From contig NZ_JAAQTO010000050.1 of the NCBI RefSeq assembly GCF_011742165.1, positions 53,543 through 117,542 on the forward strand: DNA of 64,000 nt, given 5' to 3'. A model generated the notes under the pieces. It ran no database searches, was not told where the DNA came from, and saw nothing but the letters and a program-made list of their open reading frames with translations. This DNA is from Billgrantia bachuensis (GTDB taxonomy: Bacteria > Pseudomonadota > Gammaproteobacteria > Pseudomonadales > Halomonadaceae). A program made the position numbers and the translations under genes. This document shows positions 8,781 through 20,169 of this stretch, in pieces. Position 1 is the first letter of the stretch. Each line of letters begins with the position of its first letter.

Positions 8781-10418
8781 TCAAGCGAGTTCGGCGCGCG
8801 ACTGCGGTAGCGGATCGTGCACGAGAGCAGGCTGCCAAATAGGGGCTTCATGGCCGGGGCGCTGCTGCGCTTCGATGCGGAACCACATGACTTCCTGCAC
8901 CAGCATGGCCACCTGTTCGCGCAGGGCAGACGCTTCGCCGGCCGCCTGCTCGACCAGAGCGGCGTTCTGCTGGGTCACCTGATCCATCTGGCCCACGGCA
9001 GTGTTGACCTGCTCGATGCCGATGCGCTGCTCGCCCGACGCCGAGGCGATCTCCTCCATCAGGTCGGTGACCCGAGTGACGGCGTCGACCACGGCCCGGA
9101 TGGTGCTTCCCGTCCTCTCGACGAGCTCCGCCCCTTGACCGACCTGCTGATGCGAGGTTTCGATCAGAGTCCGAATCTCACGTGATGCATCGGCACTGCG
9201 GCTGGCCAGGGTACGCACCTCGCCCGCCACCACGGCGAACCCCCGCCCCTGCTCGCCGGCCCGTGCCGCCTCCACCGAGGCGTTGAGCGCCAGGATACTG
9301 GTCTGGAAGGCGATCGAGTCGATCACTTCGATGATGTCCTTTACCCTGCCGGCACTTTGTGCGATGCCCTGCATCGTGGAGACGACATTCGCCATCATCT
9401 CGCCGCCCTGGTGCGCCGTTTGCCGGGCCTCGAGCGCCAACTGGCTGGCCACATGGGCGTTCTCTGCGTTCTGCCCTACCGTCTGGGTGAGCTCCTCCAT
9501 GCTGGATGCGGTCTCTTCGATCGATGCGGCCTGCTGCTCCGTGCGAGCGGAGAGGTCCTGGTTGCCGACCACGATCTGGTCGACGCCGGCATTGATCCGC
9601 TCCGTACCACGATGGACGCTCTGCAGCGATGCCACCAGGCGCAGGCGCATGCTCTCGATGCCCGCCAGCAGGCTCGACTCGTCTCCGGCCTTGAGCGCCA
9701 GGGCCTGGGTCAGGTCGCCCCCGGCGATTCGCCTCACCACCTCCCGGGCATGGCGAGGATCGCCGCCCAGGCTTCCGAGCACGTCCCTGATGATCCAGCC
9801 CATGGCGAGCGTCAGGAGAATGCCGATTCCCAGCAGCAGCACGCCCAGCTCGATCAGGCTCTCCCAGAAAGCAGCACTGATGTCGTCCATATAGACGCCC
9901 GCGGCCAGGTCCCAATTCCAGCCGGGGACGCGCTGCACGTAGCTCATCTTCGGTACCTGCTCGGAGCCGGCCTGGCTGCGCTGGGACATGTAACCGACGA
10001 ACCCGCCGGTCCGAGGGTTGCGATCCGCCGTCTCCTTGAGCTCCCGATACAGGTAGAGCCCGTTCTTATCCTGGAAGTCGCGCATGGAATCACCCAGGGT
10101 TCTCCTGGGATGCGCCACGATCCGAATGTCACTATCGAAGGCGAAGATGTAGCCATCCTCACCGAAACTGAGGTTGGCCAGACTCTCGATAGCCCTAGCC
10201 TGAGCCTCTTCAAGCGTCAGCTCGCCGTGCTCGGCGCGAGTGGCGAGACTTGTCACCATGTCGCGTGCGCTACCCACGAAGTACTCGAGGCTGGCGATCC
10301 GCTCCTCCAGTAGCCCTGCTCGCTTGTCATAGGCCGTCCAGCCCACCAGCACCAGCATTCCTACCCACATCAGCGCCAATGTCGCCCACAGCTTGGTACT
10401 TGTAGCCCAATTACGCAT
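8781..10418 (-). CDS. methyl-accepting chemotaxis protein with a single Cache domain
   Basis: 545 residues. Membrane helix 1 is near 12-30. A periplasmic single-Cache (sCache_2-like) domain follows (about 35-185, with DGYIFAFDSDIRIVAHP and MSYVQRVPGWNWDLAAGVY). Helix 2 is near 188-212, then HAMP, then the long coiled-coil signalling domain with the conserved hairpin tip (EVIDSIAFQTSILALNA, GFAVVAGEVRTLA). It should bind a small ligand, often an organic acid for this domain class, and control CheA. There is no C-terminal NWETF-type tether. The gene stands alone, convergent with ghrA. Confidence 0.9.
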   Translation of the reverse strand: MRNWATSTKLWATLALMWVGMLVLVGWTAYDKRAGLLEERIASLEYFVGSARDMVTSLATRAEHGELTLEEAQARAIESLANLSFGEDGYIFAFDSDIRIVAHPRRTLGDSMRDFQDKNGLYLYRELKETADRNPRTGGFVGYMSQRSQAGSEQVPKMSYVQRVPGWNWDLAAGVYMDDISAAFWESLIELGVLLLGIGILLTLAMGWIIRDVLGSLGGDPRHAREVVRRIAGGDLTQALALKAGDESSLLAGIESMRLRLVASLQSVHRGTERINAGVDQIVVGNQDLSARTEQQAASIEETASSMEELTQTVGQNAENAHVASQLALEARQTAHQGGEMMANVVSTMQGIAQSAGRVKDIIEVIDSIAFQTSILALNASVEAARAGEQGRGFAVVAGEVRTLASRSADASREIRTLIETSHQQVGQGAELVERTGSTIRAVVDAVTRVTDLMEEIASASGEQRIGIEQVNTAVGQMDQVTQQNAALVEQAAGEASALREQVAMLVQEVMWFRIEAQQRPGHEAPIWQPALVHDPLPQSRAELA

Positions 10419-10926
10419 CTTTCACTGCATCCTAGAATTCGTTAGAGAAGAGTTCTTCCGGTCCTTTTGCATTGGCGCGACTATTGCCCGCTTCTCGTTG
10501 TGAATCTCTCAGGCCGGTTGCGGCAGGCGCCCTATGCTTCGATATTCAGTCGCGGATACGCCGGGCCTCTCCATCGGCTCTCCCTGCTCTAACCGTCGCT
10601 GACTTGGAAGGGACATGGCTGGCGCAGCCGTGCCGTTGTTGTTGTGATACCCGTCGGCCTTGATGCGAACGCTTGGCTCAGCATTCGCGCTACGCTTCTT
10701 CGGCCGCACGCGGCAAAGCTTGAGCGTACCGATACGACTTTCGTCCAACTCCTGTCTCATCACGCTCTCGTCCATTACGCGCCCTCGACCTGCGATAGCG
10801 GTTGCCGTGGTTGGGCAATCTTCCGGTGCAGCCTGCCGCAACCGAGGAATAACCGTGCAGCGTGGAACCCACCGGCTCCTGGAGGCTCACAGCTACTGTC
10901 GCCTATCAGCCAAGCGGTGCCCCGAC
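10419..10926. other. 508-nt intergenic stretch without a supported gene
   Basis: This stretch holds the upstream regions of the chemoreceptor (minus) and the DUF3108 gene (plus). A 110-codon minus-strand frame at 10509-10841 is open, but it has weaker third-position GC than its neighbours and resembles no family I know. I see no RNA gene or repeat. Confidence 0.4.
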
Positions 10927-11616
10927 ATGAACCGATCCCTGCGAGCACTTTCCCGCCTACCCCTCTTCAGCATGCTGCTGGCTTGGGTTTCCAGCACGGC
11001 CGTGGCAGCCGTGCCGGAGCCCGAGACCCTCATGCAGCCTTTCAGCGCCAGCTACCGCCTGGAGGTGAAGGGCTGGCCCAACGCCACCATCGAGCATCGG
11101 CTGTCCCGGGAAAGCGGCCACTGGCAGAGCCGCATGCAGGCCGCCATCGCCGTGGCCCGCGGCAACGAGCGCAGCCGCTTCATCGTCACGCCGGAAGGCG
11201 TGCGCTCGGTGAACTATTCGAGTGCCTATTCGCTGCTGGGCGTGGGTGGCAACTACCGGCTGGGCGGCAGCGAGCTGGCCAGCCTGCCCGACCGCCAGGC
11301 GGCCCTGGTCGAACTCTCGCGACGGGCGCTGAATGGCAGCTGCGAGAATGACGCCTGCCATCTGGTCTATCAGGATCACCGCGGCCGCGAGGAGGTCCTC
11401 GACTATCGGCTGCTGGGAGTGGAGAGGCTTAGCCTGCCCGCCGGCGAGTTCGAGGCGGTCAGGGTCGAAGTGAACGACCCCGAGACGCCCGAGAAGACGA
11501 TGCTGTTCCATTTTCATCCCCGATATCCCGGCTTGCTGCTGGCGGTGGACTACCGCCGTGACGGCGAACGCAGGAGTCGTCTCACGCTCACCTCGCTATC
11601 GACCGAGGCGCATTGA
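10927..11616 (+). CDS. DUF3108 domain protein, exported
   Basis: 229 residues with a signal peptide (hydrophobic stretch about 10-28, cleavage near TAVAA-VPEP). It then matches the DUF3108 pattern: a beta-rich periplasmic domain with FSASYRLEVKGWPNATIEHRLS near the start and later segments such as LDYRLLGVERLSLPAGEFEAVRV split across the domain. The function of the family is not known. ATG 10927 fits the signal peptide, though the ribosome site is weak. The following gene, lysO, starts 95 nt later on the same strand. Confidence 0.8.
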   Translation: MNRSLRALSRLPLFSMLLAWVSSTAVAAVPEPETLMQPFSASYRLEVKGWPNATIEHRLSRESGHWQSRMQAAIAVARGNERSRFIVTPEGVRSVNYSSAYSLLGVGGNYRLGGSELASLPDRQAALVELSRRALNGSCENDACHLVYQDHRGREEVLDYRLLGVERLSLPAGEFEAVRVEVNDPETPEKTMLFHFHPRYPGLLLAVDYRRDGERRSRLTLTSLSTEAH

Positions 11617-11711
11617 ACTTCCCCCGATACGCCCCCCGGGCGCACCGAGCCAAAGCCTGGTAGAGTTGGCGGCTTTCGCCGCCATGGGCGGCCTCGGTGA
11701 AAGGGATCACA

Positions 11712-12638
11712 ATGCTGTCGGGGCTTTTGATCGTGCTGCTGCCGCTGGTGCTGGGCTATCTGGTACCGGTACGCCACCCAGGCGCCATGGCCGGCATCAA
11801 CCGCGGCGTCAACGCCTCGGTCTACGTCATCCTGCTGCTGATGGGCATCGGCCTGGCGGGTCTCGACGAACTCGGCCGCGAGCTGTCGCGCATGGGGGTT
11901 CAGGCCCTCAAGCTGTTCGCGGTGATCGCCGCCTGCAACCTGCTCGCGCTGTGGTGGCTGTCGCGCCGGCTGAGCTTGCGCATGGGACCTTCGCCGGTAG
12001 TGGCGAACGCCCCCACGACCAAGCTGGCCGCGCTGCTCGGCTCGCTGTCGCTGGTGGCGGTAGTTGCGGGCGGCGTGCTGCTCGGTCTCGCGCTTGCCTG
12101 GTTGGGTGGTGACGTCATCTTCCGGCATGCCGAGCAGTGGGCCGAATGGGTGCTCTACCTGCTGCTGGCGCTGATCGGCTGTCAGCTGCGCAACTCGGGC
12201 ATGCCGCTGCGCCAGATACTGCTCAACCGGCACGGCCTGGCCATTGCCACGGTCCTGGCGTTCAGCTCGCTGATCGGCGGGTTGCTTGCCGCTCCCCTGC
12301 TCACGCTACGCTGGAATGAGGGTCTGGCGCTGGCATCCGGTTTCGGCTGGTATTCGCTCTCGGCAATCCTGGTCGGCGACCAGCTCGGCCCGCTGTTCGG
12401 CGGCGTGGCCTTCTTCAACGACCTCGCCCGCGAACTGCTGGCCTTCATCCTGATTCCCCTGACCATCCACCGCCATGCCCCGCTGGCCATCGGCTACGGC
12501 GGCGCCACTTCGATGGATTTCACCTTGCCGGTGATCCAGCAGCACGGCGGTGTGGCCTGTGTGCCCATCGCCGTGGTCAGTGGTTTCATACTTTCGCTGT
12601 TGTCGCCGCCGCTGATCCTGTTCTTCCTGTCGCTGTAA
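11712..12638 (+). CDS. lysO: LysO-type lysine exporter
   Basis: 308 residues, almost wholly hydrophobic, with about eight to ten membrane segments. It matches E. coli LysO (YbjE) along its length, including ASGFGWYSLS, AFFNDLARELLAFILIP and GGATSMDFTLPV. LysO exports L-lysine and the toxic analogue thialysine across the inner membrane. The start ATG 11712 (MLSGLLIVLLPL) matches the E. coli start and follows AAGGGATC. I looked for a lysine riboswitch upstream and could not recognise one. Confidence 0.9.
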   Translation: MLSGLLIVLLPLVLGYLVPVRHPGAMAGINRGVNASVYVILLLMGIGLAGLDELGRELSRMGVQALKLFAVIAACNLLALWWLSRRLSLRMGPSPVVANAPTTKLAALLGSLSLVAVVAGGVLLGLALAWLGGDVIFRHAEQWAEWVLYLLLALIGCQLRNSGMPLRQILLNRHGLAIATVLAFSSLIGGLLAAPLLTLRWNEGLALASGFGWYSLSAILVGDQLGPLFGGVAFFNDLARELLAFILIPLTIHRHAPLAIGYGGATSMDFTLPVIQQHGGVACVPIAVVSGFILSLLSPPLILFFLSL

Positions 12639-12744
12639 GACGCAGCCAGCGCCTCGGCTATGCTCATGACACAGGCGGCCCCGCGCGCCTTAGCCAAAAG
12701 GCTAGGTTGATCTCATAACGAAGAAACGGCTAACTGAGCGCCGT

Positions 12745-12768
12745 ACAAACTTAATCGTTTAAGTTTGT
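12745..12768. promoter_or_regulatory. LacI-type operator upstream of the alpha-glucoside importer operon
   Basis: A perfect inverted repeat, ACAAACTTAA-TCGT-TTAAGTTTGT, lies 50 nt before the substrate-binding protein gene. The central CG and AT-rich arms are typical of LacI-family operators, and a LacI regulator closes the operon. The core CTTAATCGTTTAA (12750-12762) recurs with one change at 61262-61274. Confidence 0.65.
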
Positions 12769-12817
12769 GCTAAACATCTTCAGGTCTCGATAACAACAAG
12801 CCGACAAGGATTTCCCA

Positions 12818-14083
<1,266 letters not shown>

Positions 14084-14100
14084 CCGCTCAGGAGCCCGAG

Positions 14101-15078
14101 ATGTCGTCTCCCGTGACCGAAAGCGCGCCGATGCCGGCGCGCCCCCTGCCAGTCCGTTACCGCAGTACCAAGGTGCGTCGCCAGCGGGTGCGTGCCGCCT
14201 GGTACTTTCTGGCGCCGATGCTGGTGACGCTGACCATGGTGGCCGGCTGGCCGCTGCTGCGCACCCTCTACTTCAGCTTCACCGACGCCTCGCTGTCGGA
14301 CATGGGCGATACCCTGTTCATCGGGCTGGAGAACTACCTGGTCTATGACGACGGCCGCTGGTTCGGCGTGCTGGCCGATCCCGTCTGGTGGCGGGCGGTG
14401 TGGAACACCGCCTACTTCTCGGTGGTCTCGGTGTCGCTGGAGGTGATGTTCGGCGTCATCGTGGCACTGGTCCTCAATGCCGAGTTCAAGGGCCGTACCC
14501 TGGTGCGCGCCGCGGTACTGATTCCCTGGGCGATTCCCACCATCGTCTCGGCGCAGATGTGGGCCTGGATGCTCAACGACCAGTTCGGCATCATCAATCA
14601 TCTGCTGATGACGTTCGGCATCATCGAGAGTCCCATCGCCTGGACCGCCGATGCCAGCTATTCCATGTGGGCAGTGATCATGGTCGACGTATGGAAGGCC
14701 ACGCCGTTCGTCGCCCTGCTGGTGCTGGCCGCGCTGCAGATGCTGCCCAAGGACTGCTATGAAGCCGCCGAGGTCGACGGCATTCATCCCGTCAGGGTGT
14801 TCTTCAAGGTGACCCTGCCGTTGATTACACCGGCACTGATGGTCGCGGTGATCTTCCGCCTGCTCGATGCACTGCGCGTGTTCGACGTCATCTACGTGTT
14901 GACCTCCAACTCCACCAGCACCATGTCGATGTCGATCTACGCCCGACAGCAACTGGTGGAGTTTCAGGACGTGGGCTACGGCAGCGCCGCCTCGACCTTG
15001 CTGTTTCTGATCATTGCCCTGGCGACCGTGGCCTACCTCTACCTGGGCCGCAAGCAACTGCAACTGGGAGGTGAGTGA
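14101..15078 (+). CDS. thuF: ABC sugar permease, ThuF type
   Basis: 325 residues with six predicted membrane helices, the first near 40-62. The MalF-type permease loop (EAAEVDGIHPVRVFFKVTLP near 220-240) couples to the ATPase. An unusually polar N-terminus of about 35 residues precedes helix 1. It starts 17 nt after the binding-protein gene and its stop overlaps the start of the next permease gene (TGATG). It forms half of the inner-membrane channel of the alpha-glucoside importer. Confidence 0.88.
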   Translation: MSSPVTESAPMPARPLPVRYRSTKVRRQRVRAAWYFLAPMLVTLTMVAGWPLLRTLYFSFTDASLSDMGDTLFIGLENYLVYDDGRWFGVLADPVWWRAVWNTAYFSVVSVSLEVMFGVIVALVLNAEFKGRTLVRAAVLIPWAIPTIVSAQMWAWMLNDQFGIINHLLMTFGIIESPIAWTADASYSMWAVIMVDVWKATPFVALLVLAALQMLPKDCYEAAEVDGIHPVRVFFKVTLPLITPALMVAVIFRLLDALRVFDVIYVLTSNSTSTMSMSIYARQQLVEFQDVGYGSAASTLLFLIIALATVAYLYLGRKQLQLGGE

Positions 15079-15920
15079 TGACCTCGCGCCAACTCTCCAA
15101 ACTCACCGCTCGCCTCGGTTTCTGGCTACTGGTGGCATTCGTCGTGGTCGTCGCGGTGTTTCCGTTCTACTACGCCATCAAGACCTCCTTTACCCCGTCG
15201 AGCGAGCTGTTCCGGGTCGAGCTGTGGCCGACGCAGGCGACGCTTGCCAACTACCTGCAGATTTTCTCCCAGCGCAGCTTTCTGCAGGCGATCTTCAACT
15301 CGGTAGTGGTCGCCACCAGCGTGGTGTTCATCGCCCTGCTGCTTGGTATTACCGCCTCCTACGCCCTGGGCCGGGTGCGCTTTCGTGGCCGCACCACGGT
15401 GTTGCTGGTGATCCTCGGCGTCTCCATGTTCCCGCAGGTGGCGGTGCTGTCGGGGCTGTTCGAGGTGATCCGCGCGCTCAATCTCTACAACAACCCGGGT
15501 GGGCTGATCCTGAGCTATACCATCTTCACCCTGCCCTTCACCGTGTGGGTGCTGACCACCTTCATGCGCCAGTTGCCGATGGAACTCGAAGAGGCCGCGA
15601 TCATGGATGGCGCCACGCCCTGGGTCACCATCACCAAGGTGTTCCTGCCGCTGATGTGGCCGGCAATGGCGACCACCGGGCTGCTCGCCTTCATCGCCGC
15701 CTGGAACGAATTCCTCTTCGCTCTGACCTTCACCCTGACCGACAGCCAGCGCACGGTGCCGGTGGCGATCGCCCTGCTCTCCGGCGGTAGCGCCTACGAG
15801 CTGCCCTGGGGGCCGATAATGGCCGCCTCGGTGGTGGTCACGGTGCCGCTCGTGGTGCTGGTGATCGTCTTCCAGCGCCGCATTGTCTCAGGGCTGACGG
15901 CCGGTGCAGTGAAGGGTTGA
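15078..15920 (+). CDS. thuG: ABC sugar permease, ThuG type
   Basis: 280 residues, six membrane helices, MalG-type. The coupling loop EEAAIMDGATPWVTITKVFLP is near residues 173-193. ATG 15078 is preceded by GGGAGGTGA and overlaps the previous stop by one base; a GTG three bases upstream is less likely. It pairs with the ThuF-type permease to form the membrane pore. The glucosidase gene follows after 72 nt. Confidence 0.88.
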   Translation: MTSRQLSKLTARLGFWLLVAFVVVVAVFPFYYAIKTSFTPSSELFRVELWPTQATLANYLQIFSQRSFLQAIFNSVVVATSVVFIALLLGITASYALGRVRFRGRTTVLLVILGVSMFPQVAVLSGLFEVIRALNLYNNPGGLILSYTIFTLPFTVWVLTTFMRQLPMELEEAAIMDGATPWVTITKVFLPLMWPAMATTGLLAFIAAWNEFLFALTFTLTDSQRTVPVAIALLSGGSAYELPWGPIMAASVVVTVPLVVLVIVFQRRIVSGLTAGAVKG

Positions 15921-15992
15921 ACCCGATGCGAACGCGGCTGCGGCCTCGCACTCGTTGAAACGCTTCGATCGCAGTTTGAACAAGGGATTCTC

Positions 15993-17603
15993 ATGCAAGA
16001 CAACACTTTCTGGTGGCGCGGCGGCGTCATCTACCAGATCTACCCGCGCAGCTTCATGGACAGCAGCGGCGACGGCGTCGGCGACCTGCCGGGCGTCACC
16101 GAGCGCCTCGACTACGTCGCCTCGCTGGGCGTGGACGGCATCTGGCTGTCGCCTTTCTTTACTTCGCCGATGCGCGACTTCGGCTACGACATCAGCGATT
16201 ACCGCGACGTCGACCCGCTGTTCGGCACACTCGAGGATTTCAGGACGCTGCTGGATCGTGCCCATGCACTCGGCCTCAAGGTAATCATCGACCAGGTGAT
16301 CAGCCACACCTCGGACCAGCACCCCTGGTTCCAGGAGAGCCGCATGAACCGCACCAACCCGCGGACCGATTGGTACGTGTGGGCCGACCCCAACCCGGAC
16401 GGCACGCCGCCCAACAACTGGCTGTCGATCTTCGGCGGGCCGGCGTGGACCTTCGACAGCCGGCGCCAGCAGTATTACCTGCACAATTTCCTTTCGAGCC
16501 AGCCGGACCTCAACTTTCACAACCCCGAGGTGCGCGCCGCCCAGCTCGATAACATGCGCTTCTGGCTGGATCTGGGGGTCGACGGCTTCCGCCTCGACAC
16601 AGTCAACTTCTATTTCCACGACCAGCACCTGCGCAGCAACCCGGCGCTGACCATCGACGCCACCCGCACCCTAGGCGCACCCAAGGAAAACCCCTACACC
16701 TGGCAGCGTCATGTATACGACATCAGCCGGCCCGAGAACGTCGAGTTCCTGCGCGAACTGCGCAGACTGATGGATGAGTACACCGGTACCACCACGGTGG
16801 GCGAAATCGGCGACGACACCCCGCTGGAACGCATGGCCGAATACACCTCCGGTGGCGACAAGCTGCACATGGCCTATACCTTCGACCTGCTCAACTCACC
16901 TCGCTCGCCGGAGTACATTCGTGGCGTACTGCAGCGTTTCCAGCAGTTCGCCGGCGATGCCTGGCCGTGCTGGGCGCTGTCCAACCACGATGTGGTACGC
17001 AGCGCCACTCGCTGGGGCAGCGAGGAGTGCGCCTTCGCCTATCCCCGGGTGGCGCTGGCGCTGCTGTTCTCGCTGCGCGGCAGCGTGTGCCTCTATCAGG
17101 GCGAAGAGCTCGGCCTGCCCGAGGCCGACGTGCCCTTCGAGCGCATCCAGGACCCCTACGGCCTGCCGCTGTGGCCCGATTTCAAGGGCCGCGACGGCTG
17201 CCGCACGCCGATGCCCTGGGACGATACGCCGCTGGCCGGTTTCTCACCCATCGAGCCCTGGCTGCCGGTGGCCGAAGCGCATCTGCCGCTGTCGGTGGCT
17301 CGCCAGCAGGACGATCCCGAGTCGATGCTCAACGCCACCCGCCGCCTGCTGCGCTTCCGCAACCAGCACCCGGCACTGTTCGACGGCGACATGACGCTGC
17401 TCGAGCTGGGCGAAGCGCTGGTCGCCTTCACCCGCCAGCGGGGCAGCGACAGGCTGCTGTGCGTCTTCAATCTCACCGGACAACCCCAGACCGCCACGCT
17501 GCCCGAGGCGCGCGAAGCGTTGCAGCAACACGGCTTCCAGTACGAGGTCAGCGGCGGCACGCTGCATCTGCCGCCCTATCAGGCGGCGTACTTCCGCCTC
17601 TAG
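15993..17603 (+). CDS. alpha-glucosidase, GH13 family (oligo-1,6-glucosidase/AglA type)
   Basis: 536 residues, no signal peptide, so cytoplasmic. The GH13 (beta/alpha)8 barrel is complete. The nucleophile is D202 in GFRLDTVNF, the acid/base E271 in TVGEIGDD, and the transition-state Asp D333 in LSNHDVVR. The C-terminal beta domain covers about 450-536. These enzymes release glucose from short alpha-glucosides such as maltose, sucrose or isomaltose. Its place inside the importer operon shows that the imported sugar carries an alpha-glucosidic bond. Confidence 0.9.
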   Translation: MQDNTFWWRGGVIYQIYPRSFMDSSGDGVGDLPGVTERLDYVASLGVDGIWLSPFFTSPMRDFGYDISDYRDVDPLFGTLEDFRTLLDRAHALGLKVIIDQVISHTSDQHPWFQESRMNRTNPRTDWYVWADPNPDGTPPNNWLSIFGGPAWTFDSRRQQYYLHNFLSSQPDLNFHNPEVRAAQLDNMRFWLDLGVDGFRLDTVNFYFHDQHLRSNPALTIDATRTLGAPKENPYTWQRHVYDISRPENVEFLRELRRLMDEYTGTTTVGEIGDDTPLERMAEYTSGGDKLHMAYTFDLLNSPRSPEYIRGVLQRFQQFAGDAWPCWALSNHDVVRSATRWGSEECAFAYPRVALALLFSLRGSVCLYQGEELGLPEADVPFERIQDPYGLPLWPDFKGRDGCRTPMPWDDTPLAGFSPIEPWLPVAEAHLPLSVARQQDDPESMLNATRRLLRFRNQHPALFDGDMTLLELGEALVAFTRQRGSDRLLCVFNLTGQPQTATLPEAREALQQHGFQYEVSGGTLHLPPYQAAYFRL

Positions 17604-17663
17604 GCTTGGTCTCAAGAACTCTGTACAACAACGACCGGCCGTAAACGGCCGAGGATGGGTCAA

Positions 17664-18770
<1,107 letters not shown>

Positions 18771-18865
18771 CGCCGCGCCAGCGTCGTTAAAACAGGTGGC
18801 GGGACTGTCCCGGCCACGTCCGGGACGGTATCCTTGAGAGCATACTCATTAGCAGGAAAAGAAAC

Positions 18866-19921
18866 GTGTCGCCACCGGTCCGCCGCATCACCCTCAAGGA
18901 TCTGGCTCGCGAGCTCGGCGTCTCCACCGCCACCGTGTCCAACGCCTTCAACCGGCCGGACCAGCTCTCGCCCAACCTGCGAGAACGCATCCTCGCCGAG
19001 GCCAAGCGACTGGGCTATCGCGGCCCCGACGCCAAGGCCCGCAGCCTGCGTACCGGACGCTCGCGCATCATCGCGGTGATTCTGGCCGAAAGCCTCACCT
19101 ACAGCCTCAACGACGCCGTCTCCAGCGAGTTCCTCTCGGGCGTAGCCGAGGTGCTCGATACCCAGGGTCATACCCTGCTGCTGCTCTCCGCACGCCAGGC
19201 CAAATGCCAGATAGTCGACTCGGCGAGCATGGCCGACGGTTTCATCGTCTACGGACTGATGCCCTCCGACGAGCTGTTCGACTCACTGCCGCTCAACGCC
19301 TCCCTGGTGGCGGTCGATTTCAACGTGTCGGGACATCCTTCGGTACACGTCGACAACGAGCCGGCCTGCTTCGAGATCGCCGACCGCGCCTTGACGGCCA
19401 TCCCCCGCCAACGCCCGGCCATCGTCAACCTGCGCCTCACGCGCGAACCCTGCAACGGCCGCATCGACCCCGATTACACCCTGCTGCCGGCCGAACTCAC
19501 CATTACCCGTTCACGCCTGTCCGGTTTTCATCGCGCCCTGGCCCAGCATGGTTTCGAGGCCGAGCGGGTGCCGATGTGGAACGTCGAGGAGAACACCTTC
19601 GAGGTGTGTGCCCCGGTGGTCGAGGAGATCCTCGACTTGCCCGATGGCGAACGCCCCGACCTGCTGCTGTGCATGTCCGACCGCATCGCCCTGACCGCGC
19701 TGACTCTGGCCGAAAGCCGCGGCCTGCGCATTCCCGAGGACATCAGCCTGATCGGCTTCGACGGCATTGCCGAGGGTCAGTACCGGGCACCGCGCCTGAC
19801 CACGGTACGCCAGGAGAGCGGCGAGAAGGGCCGCCTGGCGGCACGCATGATCCTCGGACTGGAGCCGGGTCACTCACGCCTGCTGGGTACCGAGCTGATT
19901 CTGGGCGAGACCTGCCCCTGA
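18866..19921 (+). CDS. LacI-family transcriptional regulator of the alpha-glucoside operon
   Basis: 351 residues starting at GTG 18866, with AGGAAAAG upstream. The N-terminal LacI helix-turn-helix is clear: ITLKDLARELGVSTATVSNAFN near residues 6-27. A periplasmic-binding-protein-like effector domain follows, ending with SLIGFDGIAEGQYRAPRLTTV. It has the unusual insertion LREPCNG/DYTLLPAELTITRSR between about 190 and 215. It probably represses the upstream importer operon through the inverted repeat at 12745-12768. It may also act at the similar site near 61.26 kb. Confidence 0.87.
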   Translation: MSPPVRRITLKDLARELGVSTATVSNAFNRPDQLSPNLRERILAEAKRLGYRGPDAKARSLRTGRSRIIAVILAESLTYSLNDAVSSEFLSGVAEVLDTQGHTLLLLSARQAKCQIVDSASMADGFIVYGLMPSDELFDSLPLNASLVAVDFNVSGHPSVHVDNEPACFEIADRALTAIPRQRPAIVNLRLTREPCNGRIDPDYTLLPAELTITRSRLSGFHRALAQHGFEAERVPMWNVEENTFEVCAPVVEEILDLPDGERPDLLLCMSDRIALTALTLAESRGLRIPEDISLIGFDGIAEGQYRAPRLTTVRQESGEKGRLAARMILGLEPGHSRLLGTELILGETCP

Positions 19922-19940
19922 GCTCTCTATCGGCCTCGCT

Positions 19941-19957
19941 TGCACACTGCTTGCACG
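19941..19957 (+). promoter_or_regulatory. direct repeat TGCACN6TGCAC upstream of the sensor kinase
   Basis: TGCACA and TGCACG are spaced 11 bp apart, one helical turn, as in OmpR-family binding sites. A matching pair with the same 11-bp period lies before the Spy-like gene at 22348-22364. A candidate BaeR site, by inference only. Confidence 0.4.
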
Positions 19958-20169
19958 TTTCGTGACCATTGGCTGCATCGCCTTGCGCGATGCTGGCCCA
20001 TCAGTCACCGCGCCCACTTGACGATCCGTGGCCATCCCGCTGGGTTTCGGCCTGCTGTTTGCCACCCTGACCCTGCCGGTACTGGTACCCTGCCTCTGTC
20101 CGATGCTGGAAGGCCTGCGCAACGATGGGGACACCCGACCAACGCTCACCCTGCCCAGGAGCCGACTCG

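Noticed and set aside
10509..10841. 110-codon minus-strand frame in the gap before the DUF3108 gene
   Set aside because: Third-position GC is lower than in neighbouring genes, no ribosome site is evident and nothing is recognisable in the product; kept only as a remark.
11617..11711. Lysine riboswitch before lysO
   Set aside because: The 95-nt gap is too short for the roughly 170-nt aptamer and shows none of its conserved stems.
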